Source: Vicinamibacterales bacterium (GTDB lineage Bacteria > Acidobacteriota > Vicinamibacteria > Vicinamibacterales > UBA8438). Taken from it: a stretch of 5,317 nucleotides of DNA. A program made the translations under genes and the position numbers. The stretch's first letter is position 1. The number at the start of each line of letters is the position of its first letter. The stretch spans positions 1 through 5,317 of the forward strand of contig JASLOY010000288.1 in NCBI GenBank assembly GCA_030745255.1, written 5' to 3'. Below, in pieces: positions 1 to 5,317 of the stretch. The notes under the pieces were generated by a model. It made no database searches, was not told where the DNA came from, and saw only the letters and a list, made by a program, of their open reading frames with translations.

Positions 1-1633
1 CGACGGGGCCCTGCCACGCGGCTTCACCGGTAGAAGCCTTGGCCAGCTCCAGAAGCTGCTTGGCCACTCGGGTGGGCACATCCAGAAAAGCCAGGTCGCC
101 CAGCATCCGATTGACGGCGCGCAGCCGGCGGGTCAGCGCCTCGTTGCCGGAAAGCCAGCGCTCGGCCGCCCACAGCCCACCAGCGTACGCGGTCCCGAGA
201 CCGCGGCATTCGCGCCGATAGCGCGCGCGGATCCGCACGTCCGGGTGGTGCTTGTAGCGCGTCCACCCCCGCAGCAACGTACGGGCAATTCGCAGCACGC
301 TCGGTCCGTTGACCTCGAAGTCGCGACGAAACGCGCGCAGCAGCAACTCGGTCTCCTCGCCGTTTCGGATGTGGGGATGGCGGAAGTTGAAACGCAGCTG
401 CCCGTGAGAATCTGCCACCGGGCACTCGGTCTCGTCCATGAGCGTGCCCTGGGTCGCGTGCTCGGTGTAGAGGCCGGTGCCGGGGACCGGTGTGTAGAGC
501 ATGAACTGGTGAAAGTCTGTGTCGTGGGCGACCGCATGGTCGATCGCGGTCTCGGTCGTCTCCGGCGTGTGCTCCAGCAGACCGACGATGCTCGAACCAA
601 GCACACGGATGCCGTGCGACTGGAGCTCGTCTACGAGCGCTCGCGTGTCCGTCTGCCGCAGCTTCGAGTACTCCGCGTCTTCTCCTTCCAGCCCGATCCA
701 GAGCCACGCAAGCCCCAGCGCGACGAGCTCCTCCATCGTATATTGTCGCAACGCGTTCGCCGAGCTGAAGACATAGAGCGACCAGGACTTCCCATGCTCC
801 TGCATCAGCTCGAGCAACCGGAGCGCGCGCTTGCGGTAGAGCAGAAAGTTCTCGTCCATCACGAAGAACGACTGCACGCCCATCGCCCGCTCGAGACCGC
901 ACATCACATGGAAGAGCTCGTCTCCCGTATCCAGGAAGCTCACGAAATTGCCCTTACCCCCGAACATCGCCGAGGTCGAGCAGAAATTGCACCCCATCGG
1001 GCAGCCCACCGACGGGATGACGGTGGCCGCGGTGTGCGAGGGCCGGTCGCTGAGCGTCACACCCATCGTCCGCGCGCCGTAGCCCGAGAGCAGCATCGGA
1101 TGACGGATCGGCGCCGTCTCGTCTTCACCGAGGAAGCGCCGGAACCAGGCCACGCCGTCACCCTGAACGACGTGATCGACGCCGACGTCCTCCTGCAGGC
1201 CCGGAACATTCGCCACATGTCCGCCCACCACGATCGTCGCCCGCGGCAGATGGTGCCGCAACAGGGCGCACATCTTCTCCACCTTGCCGAGATTCGGCCA
1301 GATCGCGCTGATGCCGACGATGTCGTAGTCCTGCTGCTCGATCTCTTCGATGAACCGTTCAAGTGACGGGAAGTCCAATAGCGTCGCCGGCGCCTCGAGA
1401 TTCGCCTGAATCAGCATCAAGCCCCAAGAGCGGTGGAACATCCGGAGCGAAAATACCCCCTGCGTGCGCGTCACCTGGTTGTGATAGAGCTCCATCGGGT
1501 TGATGGAGCGACTGCCGTACTCGTCGTCCTGCGAGTAGGGACCGAAGACGCTCGTCAGGAGGATACGGGCGTTGCTGCCCATCGGGTGCACTGGCGCATC
1601 GTCCGTGCGGCGGATGGCGAGTCGTGTCGTCAT
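1..1633 (-). CDS. B12-binding domain radical SAM protein (3' end outside window)
   Basis: An uninterrupted reading frame starts at ATG 1633-1631 and runs off the left edge after 544 codons, so the C-terminus is missing. Residues ~100-170 look like a cobalamin-binding Rossmann domain (VGISAIWPN at 106-114, VVGGH at 135-139, DHVVQGDG at 153-160), although no DxHxxG cobalt-ligand motif is visible. A radical SAM core follows, with the [4Fe-4S] motif CPMGCNFC (C211, C215, C218), a VMDENF strand at 258-263 and a GLEGED segment at 315-320. The tail, 443-475, is Arg-rich (GPSVLRIARTLLRGW, then RIRARYRRE). Known members of this superfamily methylate unactivated carbons or carry out other radical reactions in lipid, hopanoid or natural-product pathways; the substrate here cannot be told. 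The start is supported by GAGG six bases upstream and an in-frame TGA at 1681-1679 with no other start between. Family assignment is firm; specific function is unknown. Confidence 0.9.
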   Translation of the reverse strand, partial: MTTRLAIRRTDDAPVHPMGSNARILLTSVFGPYSQDDEYGSRSINPMELYHNQVTRTQGVFSLRMFHRSWGLMLIQANLEAPATLLDFPSLERFIEEIEQQDYDIVGISAIWPNLGKVEKMCALLRHHLPRATIVVGGHVANVPGLQEDVGVDHVVQGDGVAWFRRFLGEDETAPIRHPMLLSGYGARTMGVTLSDRPSHTAATVIPSVGCPMGCNFCSTSAMFGGKGNFVSFLDTGDELFHVMCGLERAMGVQSFFVMDENFLLYRKRALRLLELMQEHGKSWSLYVFSSANALRQYTMEELVALGLAWLWIGLEGEDAEYSKLRQTDTRALVDELQSHGIRVLGSSIVGLLEHTPETTETAIDHAVAHDTDFHQFMLYTPVPGTGLYTEHATQGTLMDETECPVADSHGQLRFNFRHPHIRNGEETELLLRAFRRDFEVNGPSVLRIARTLLRGWTRYKHHPDVRIRARYRRECRGLGTAYAGGLWAAERWLSGNEALTRRLRAVNRMLGDLAFLDVPTRVAKQLLELAKASTGEAAWQGPV

Positions 1634-1639
1634 GGCGAA

Positions 1640-1643
1640 CCTC
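1640..1643 (-). promoter_or_regulatory. Ribosome binding site of the B12-radical SAM gene
   Basis: The minus strand reads GAGG here, six bases before the ATG at 1633. This good Shine-Dalgarno match supports the chosen start. It contrasts with the gene on the other side of the gap, which has no clear site. Confidence 0.6.
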
Positions 1644-1772
1644 AGAGCGAGCGTAGCATCGCGATGAACGCCCGAACGTCATAGTTATGTAACAGCGCTC
1701 AAACGGGGCGGGAAGGCCGTTGCGGGCCTGTCTCGGTGCTACGATGGACTCGTTTCATAGATCGACCGGACA

Positions 1773-1789
1773 CCGGCGGCACCCGCCGG
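1773..1789 (+). other. GC-rich hairpin in the leader of the ThiH-like gene
   Basis: CCGGCGG (1773-1779) and CCGCCGG (1783-1789) form a perfect 7-bp stem with a 3-base loop (CAC), ending 17 bases before the ATG at 1807. No strong Shine-Dalgarno site lies between stem and start; only a weak GAGA at 1802-1805 is present. The stem could affect translation initiation, but short GC-rich inverted repeats arise easily by chance in this base composition. Confidence 0.35.
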
Positions 1790-1806
1790 CCCGTGACCAC
1801 TGAGAC

Positions 1807-3237
1807 ATGACACCCGCCACCCCGTTTCGGGACTTCGCGCTTCACTCAGACGATGCGTGGAACCTCGTGTGCTCTGTCGAAGCAGTCGGTCCCGACCTGT
1901 TGTGCCGGGTGCATGGGGGGGACACGCACATCGGGGCCGTTGCGCTCGCCGAGTGGGCTGGCGGACGGGCCTGTGCCGAATACCTCGTCGCCGACGGCCA
2001 CCGCGAAGACAGGATCGCCATCCACAGCGCCCATCAATTATGCGGAGCGAGCCACCGGCGGGTGGTCTGCGTGGCGGGTCTCCACTTTGACGGCATCACA
2101 ATGGCCGAGATCGACGCGATCTCGCAAAGCGCCTTCGACCTGACATCACAGGCCGCTCGGCAAGTGGCCGATCGACGGTTGCAGGCAGACACGACAGCCA
2201 GCGAACTGTTCGAGCGAATCACAAAGCGGTCGGACGGCAGTGTTCGCGAGATCGAGTCGTTTCTGGCGACGCCATGGACTACATTGGTCGACACCCACGG
2301 ACCCGCGGCCGCCCGGTCGAGTGCGAAGCACTTTGGTGGCCGAGTCGGCATCTTCGCCCCGCTGTATCTGTCGAACGCGTGTCAAAACAACTGCGTCTAT
2401 TGCGGTTTCCGTCGGAGTGCCAGGTTTCAGCGGTCGACGCTGAGCACACAAGACTCGGTCAGAGAAGCGGCGTTCTTGGCCGCCAAGGGTTTCCGGGTGC
2501 TCGATCTGGTGACCGGCGAGGTGTCCACCGACAGGTTCGTCGACTACGTGGGCGACGTGACCCGGGCCATACTCGAGAACACCGACATCGATGCAGTGAA
2601 CCTGAACATCGGCTCCCTGTCGTTGAAGCAATACGAGCGTCTGCGCGCCGCAGGGGCCACCGGGTATCACCTCTACCAGGAGTCGTACGATCCCGACGTG
2701 TATTTCGGCGTGCACGAAAGCGGCGGGAAACGAGACATGGCCTCGCGTCTGGCGGGACTCCACCGGGCAATCGACGCGGGCTTCGAGAAGGTTGGTTTCG
2801 GGCTACTGCTCGGGCTCGGGCCGCCCGCCGTCGAGCTGGCGCGAATGATCGGTCACGCCGACGTCATCCGCACCGACGCTCCGAACGTCACGATCGGGTT
2901 CTCGCTGCCCCGCATCCGACCGGTGGACAAGGGCTGCTCCTATGAACCGGAGGCAATGATCTCCGATGCCGACTTCATGAAGTGCATGCTGTTCCTGCGT
3001 CTGCGATTCCCCGATGCCCATCTGACGGTCACGACGCGCGAACGACGCGAACTGAGAGACGCACTGCTGCCCATCGGCATCACCAAAGTCAGCGCCGAAG
3101 TATCCACCTCCCCCGGCGGATACACCCACTCGGTGGAGACCGAAACGGGTCAGTTCCCGATTTCAGACCGGCGGACGCTCGACGAAATGAAGTGGGCAAT
3201 TGTATCGGCCGACCTCATTCCGGTTCTTTGGGCATAA
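1807..3237 (+). CDS. thiH: ThiH-type radical SAM enzyme with N-terminal LpdD-like domain
   Basis: This complete 476-residue protein has two parts. Residues ~120-476 match ThiH (2-iminoacetate synthase), which cleaves tyrosine with SAM into dehydroglycine and p-cresol. Visible are YLSNACQNNCVYCGF at 187-201 (cluster cysteines C192, C196, C199), LVTGE at 234-238, YQESYD at 290-295, FSLPRIRP at 365-372, PGGY at 436-439 and QFPISDRR at 449-456. The C-terminus ends where HydG would continue into its extra-cluster CTACY region, so ThiH fits better than HydG. Residues ~17-115 resemble LpdD, the small UbiD-associated prenylated-flavin chaperone-like family: VGPDLL (27-32), GGDTHIGAV (37-45), HREDRI (65-70), VAGLHFDGIT (89-98). 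E. coli ThiH is about 377 residues and lacks this part. The start is the first ATG after an in-frame TGA at 1801-1803. The symbol marks the family; with no thiamine genes nearby, a different substrate or role is possible. The radical SAM call is firm; the LpdD call is by eye. Confidence 0.85.
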   Translation: MTPATPFRDFALHSDDAWNLVCSVEAVGPDLLCRVHGGDTHIGAVALAEWAGGRACAEYLVADGHREDRIAIHSAHQLCGASHRRVVCVAGLHFDGITMAEIDAISQSAFDLTSQAARQVADRRLQADTTASELFERITKRSDGSVREIESFLATPWTTLVDTHGPAAARSSAKHFGGRVGIFAPLYLSNACQNNCVYCGFRRSARFQRSTLSTQDSVREAAFLAAKGFRVLDLVTGEVSTDRFVDYVGDVTRAILENTDIDAVNLNIGSLSLKQYERLRAAGATGYHLYQESYDPDVYFGVHESGGKRDMASRLAGLHRAIDAGFEKVGFGLLLGLGPPAVELARMIGHADVIRTDAPNVTIGFSLPRIRPVDKGCSYEPEAMISDADFMKCMLFLRLRFPDAHLTVTTRERRELRDALLPIGITKVSAEVSTSPGGYTHSVETETGQFPISDRRTLDEMKWAIVSADLIPVLWA

Positions 3238-3282
3238 CGTAGCCGCAGACCTCGACCGCGCACGAGCGGCCCGACCGTCGAT

Positions 3283-3299
3283 GACGCCCAACGGGCGTC
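3283..3299. terminator. Short hairpin, possible terminator of the ThiH-like gene
   Basis: GACGCCC (3283-3289) and GGGCGTC (3293-3299) form a perfect 7-bp stem with a 3-base loop (AAC), 46 bases after the TAA of the ThiH-like gene. It is followed by CGGGGGCGG, not a T tract, so it is not a classical intrinsic terminator. Confidence 0.4.
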
Positions 3300-3321
3300 C
3301 GGGGGCGGAGACAGAGCTGTC

Positions 3322-3347
3322 GCGCCGCCCGCCGGAACGGGCGGCGC
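3322..3347. terminator. Strong GC hairpin, likely bidirectional terminator
   Basis: GCGCCGCCCG (3322-3331) and CGGGCGGCGC (3338-3347) form a perfect 10-bp all-GC stem with a 6-base loop (CCGGAA). It sits 14 bases beyond the stop of the minus-strand PQQ gene and 84 bases after the stop of the plus-strand gene, the expected place for a shared terminator between convergent genes. No T tract follows on either strand, so any stopping would depend on stem strength or a factor; it may also protect the mRNA 3' ends. Confidence 0.55.
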
Positions 3348-3361
3348 CCTGTGTTGCGCGG

Positions 3362-5317
3362 CTACTCGGGCAGGACGTACGCGATCAGGTTGGGTGGCTG
3401 TCCCCCGATCGTCAGCGCGATGTACTGCCTGCCGCCCACCATGTAGGTCATCGGTGTACCGATGGCGCCGCTGGGCAGGTCGACCGAGCCCAGCTCCTCG
3501 CCCGTGGTCTTGTCACGGGCCACGAGCCGCGGCCCTCCGTTGCTGCCGCCGGCCGACAGCGCGCTGATGAGCAGCGTCTTCGTCAGCACCGGCCCACCGC
3601 GGCCGTCGCCCCCCAACGGGGGAAGGTCGAGATCCTGCAGCATCGGGTGATTGCGAATGCGGTCGCCGTTGCCCAGCGGCTGCATCCAGGCGTTCTCGCC
3701 CTGGTTCATGTCGATCGCCGTCATCCGCGAGTACGGCGGCTTGAGCAGCGGCAGCCCTTGAGGCATGCGGGGGCCGCCACCGCGACCGCCGCGCAACCGT
3801 GCCGCCTCCGGCTGCCCGTGGGTATAACGCAGGTTCCCTCCGATGGCCGGATCCGGCGTGTAGTACTGAATGACGCCCAGGTTGTTGCTCGAGGGCACAT
3901 AGAGCAGGCCCGTCTCGGGGTCGACCGCCGCACCGGTCCAACTGGCGGCGCCGCCGCCGGTCGGTCGGAACAGCGTCCCCTGCGTGCCACCCTCCTCCGC
4001 CAGGGTCGGCGCGGTGTACAACGGTCCCATCCTGAAGTTGCTGACCGCCTCGACAGCCATCTGACGAATCTCGGGCGTGAAGTCGACCAGATCGTCGAGC
4101 GTCACTCCCTGATACTCAAAAGCCGGTGGCTTGGTTGGAAACGGCTGCGTTGGCGCCGGCACCTCGCCTGGAATCGCCGGGGAGGTGATGACCGGCCGCT
4201 CCTCGATCGGCCAGATCGGGTCGCCCGTCACGCGGTCGAACGTGTAGACGAAGCCCTGCTTGCTCACCTGGGCGACCGCCCGCACGCGTCGCCCGTCGAC
4301 ATCGATGTCGAGCAGATTGGGCGCGGCCGGGAAGTCGTAGTCCCACAGCCCGTGGTGCACCGCCTGAAAGTGCCAGACGCGCTGGCCGGTTTCGATATCC
4401 ACCGCGACCAGGCTCTCGGCAAACAGGTTGTCGCCGAGCCGGTGCCCGCCGTAGTAGTCGTTGGTCGGCGTCCCGGTGGGCAGATACACGTAGCCCAGCT
4501 CGTCGTCGCCGCTCAGCATCGACCAGACATTCGCGTTTCCCGAATACCGCCACGACTCGTTCAGCCAGGTGTCGGCCCCGTATTCGTCCCCGCTGGCCGG
4601 CACGGTGTGGAAGTCCCACTTGTGCTCGCCGGTCCGGACGTCCCAGGCCCGGACCCACCCCGGCACCGCCTCCTTGGTGATCCGCCGGTCGGCGATCGAG
4701 GAGCCGTGAATGACGGTATCGCGCACCACGATCGGCGGAGACTGAATCGAGAAGAGCATCGCGTTCAGGTAGTCGCGGTCTTCCCGGACGGCACGCGGCA
4801 GCCCGGTCATCGCGTCGATGATGCCGCCCTGACCGAAGTTCTCGCAGGGCCGCCCGGTCTTGGCGTGGACGCACACCAGGCTCCCGTTACCGGTGCCCCA
4901 GAAAATCCGCTCCTCGTCGGCGCCGTCGGTCCAGTAGGCGACCCCGCGCTCCCGCCAGGTGACGGTCATCGAGGTGGTGCCTTCCTCGTAGCTCTTCGGG
5001 TTGAAGACCCAGATGGTCTCGCCCGTGGTCGCGTCCACCGCCACACCTTGCGAGAGCGGCGTATTGAGGTACAGCACGCCGTCGATCATCAGCGGCGTCG
5101 CTTGCAGGTTCGACCGGTTGGGCGTATTCCGCTCGCGGTAGAGATTGGGCGTGTCGGCCTGGAGCTGCCCGATGATCGTGTCGTAGTCGGCCACCGTGCC
5201 CCCGTGCGTTGGATCGCTGCGGATGCCTGGGGCATCGCTACGGCGGACCAGATCGTCGACCGGATAGACTTTGGCCGAGAGCCGACACTCGGCCTCCTCC
5301 TGGGTCGTGATCACCAG
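3362..5317 (-). CDS. PQQ-dependent dehydrogenase-type beta-propeller protein (5' end outside window)
   Basis: The frame is open to the right edge and ends at TAG 3364-3362; 651 residues are visible. Residue numbers here count from the GTG at 5314, which is probably internal. From about residue 65 it follows the membrane/periplasmic quinoprotein dehydrogenase family (glucose dehydrogenase Gcd-like), which oxidises sugars or alcohols using PQQ. Propeller-strand motifs include TPLMIDGVLY (73-82), AVDATTGETIW (92-102), RAWDVRTGEHKWDF (222-235), NVWS (262-265), LVAVDIETGQRVWHF (302-316) and LYVPSSN (471-477). By eye, D325 in HHGLWDYD and K352 align with catalytic Asp466 and PQQ-contacting Lys493 of E. 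coli Gcd, with the same 27-residue spacing. No haem CxxCH motif is present, so electrons must pass to a separate acceptor. The signal peptide or membrane anchor would lie beyond the window. Substrate is unknown. Residues 1-54 look unlike the family and are described separately. Confidence 0.88.
   Translation of the reverse strand: MVITTQEEAECRLSAKVYPVDDLVRRSDAPGIRSDPTHGGTVADYDTIIGQLQADTPNLYRERNTPNRSNLQATPLMIDGVLYLNTPLSQGVAVDATTGETIWVFNPKSYEEGTTSMTVTWRERGVAYWTDGADEERIFWGTGNGSLVCVHAKTGRPCENFGQGGIIDAMTGLPRAVREDRDYLNAMLFSIQSPPIVVRDTVIHGSSIADRRITKEAVPGWVRAWDVRTGEHKWDFHTVPASGDEYGADTWLNESWRYSGNANVWSMLSGDDELGYVYLPTGTPTNDYYGGHRLGDNLFAESLVAVDIETGQRVWHFQAVHHGLWDYDFPAAPNLLDIDVDGRRVRAVAQVSKQGFVYTFDRVTGDPIWPIEERPVITSPAIPGEVPAPTQPFPTKPPAFEYQGVTLDDLVDFTPEIRQMAVEAVSNFRMGPLYTAPTLAEEGGTQGTLFRPTGGGAASWTGAAVDPETGLLYVPSSNNLGVIQYYTPDPAIGGNLRYTHGQPEAARLRGGRGGGPRMPQGLPLLKPPYSRMTAIDMNQGENAWMQPLGNGDRIRNHPMLQDLDLPPLGGDGRGGPVLTKTLLISALSAGGSNGGPRLVARDKTTGEELGSVDLPSGAIGTPMTYMVGGRQYIALTIGGQPPNLIAYVLPE
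5153..5317 (-). other. Atypical N-terminal segment of the PQQ protein
   Basis: The first ~54 visible residues, in frame with the propeller, read like a segment common in large planctomycete-type proteins: ITTQEEAE (2-9), AKVYPVDDLV (14-23), then DYDTIIGQL (43-51). In those proteins I recall an ITT.EEAE..L..KVY.V.DLV pattern followed by a DYDSLIDLI-type helix. A PQQ dehydrogenase would normally show a W.YGGD..STRYSPL.QI stretch before the first propeller blade, and this is absent here. The apparent junction is near residue 55 (about position 5152). Confidence 0.45.

Larger units (their letters stand above)
1634..1806. other. Divergent intergenic region between two radical SAM genes
   Basis: This 173-base gap separates two genes read outward, so both promoters should lie in it. 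Its most AT-rich patch is 1681-1692 (ATAGTTATGTAA); on the minus strand it reads TTACATAACTAT and could hold a -10 element for the left gene. On the plus strand TACGAT at 1740-1745 is a possible -10 for the right gene. Neither has a convincing -35 at normal spacing, so both promoter calls are weak. No tRNA, complete riboswitch or coding sequence was seen here. Confidence 0.5.
3238..3361. other. Convergent intergenic region
   Basis: This 124-base gap lies between the ends of two genes facing each other. It contains two perfect hairpins and no open frame that looks like a gene. Confidence 0.7.

Noticed and set aside
24..902. A 292-codon minus-strand frame inside the B12-radical SAM gene
   Set aside because: It is Arg/Ala-rich and lies in a different frame from the motif-bearing one, which is continuous from 1633 to the window edge. 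No frameshift is needed.
245..1366. A 373-codon plus-strand open frame opposite the B12-radical SAM gene
   Set aside because: Its product is His/Arg/Glu-rich with no recognisable domain, while the minus-strand frame gives clear B12 and radical SAM motifs. It is an antisense shadow of a high-GC gene.
1800..1805. CTGAGA just before the ThiH-like start, resembling the conserved TPP riboswitch element
   Set aside because: The rest of the riboswitch is absent: no following ACCTGATCTGG-like stretch, and the motif abuts the ATG with no room for the folded aptamer.
3091..3123. SAEVSTSPGGY in place of the SAGS-type motif common in ThiH/HydG
   Set aside because: This position is variable in the family (E. 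coli ThiH reads SAFS as I recall it), so the change alone does not argue for altered function.
3235..3237. Possible HydG identity of the 1807-3237 protein because of its 476-residue length
   Set aside because: The extra length is at the N-terminus, and the C-terminal cysteines that hold HydG's second cluster are absent.
4116..4874. A 252-codon minus-strand frame within the PQQ gene
   Set aside because: It is an alternate-frame shadow with low-complexity Arg/Ala composition; the propeller motifs are in the other frame throughout.

Overview
This GC-rich window from an unidentified bacterium holds three protein-coding genes, and two of them run off the window edges. The style of the proteins, with a soil-type PQQ beta-propeller dehydrogenase and stand-alone radical SAM enzymes, would fit a Vicinamibacterales-like acidobacterium or a planctomycete-like lineage from a metagenome. 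That placement is a guess, because no marker gene is present.

Layout. (1) Positions 1-1633, minus strand: the first 544 codons of a B12-binding-domain radical SAM enzyme with a CxxxCxxC cluster motif; its 3' end lies beyond the left edge. (2) Positions 1634-1806: a 173-base divergent intergenic region with a GAGG ribosome site for the left gene and a short GC hairpin before the right gene. (3) Positions 1807-3237, plus strand: a 476-residue protein whose last ~355 residues are a ThiH-type radical SAM (2-iminoacetate synthase/tyrosine lyase) and whose first ~115 residues look like the LpdD family, the small prenylated-flavin/UbiD-associated chaperone-like proteins. (4) Positions 3238-3361: a convergent intergenic region with two perfect GC-rich hairpins, probably a bidirectional terminator. 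(5) Positions 3362-5317, minus strand: a PQQ-dependent dehydrogenase-type beta-propeller protein, complete at its C-terminus. Its N-terminal ~54 residues look foreign to that family.

How the genes may work together. The two divergent radical SAM genes share one intergenic region and could be co-regulated, but no shared pathway can be proven from sequence alone. No thiS, thiG, thiF or other thiamine gene is present, and no TPP riboswitch is visible. The ThiH-type enzyme may therefore not serve thiamine synthesis. The PQQ enzyme converges on the ThiH-like gene, is separated from it by the hairpins, and is probably an independent periplasmic oxidation enzyme.

The most interesting point is the LpdD-like/ThiH fusion. 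The most suspicious point is the hybrid N-terminus of the PQQ protein, which may be a real fusion or an assembly chimera.
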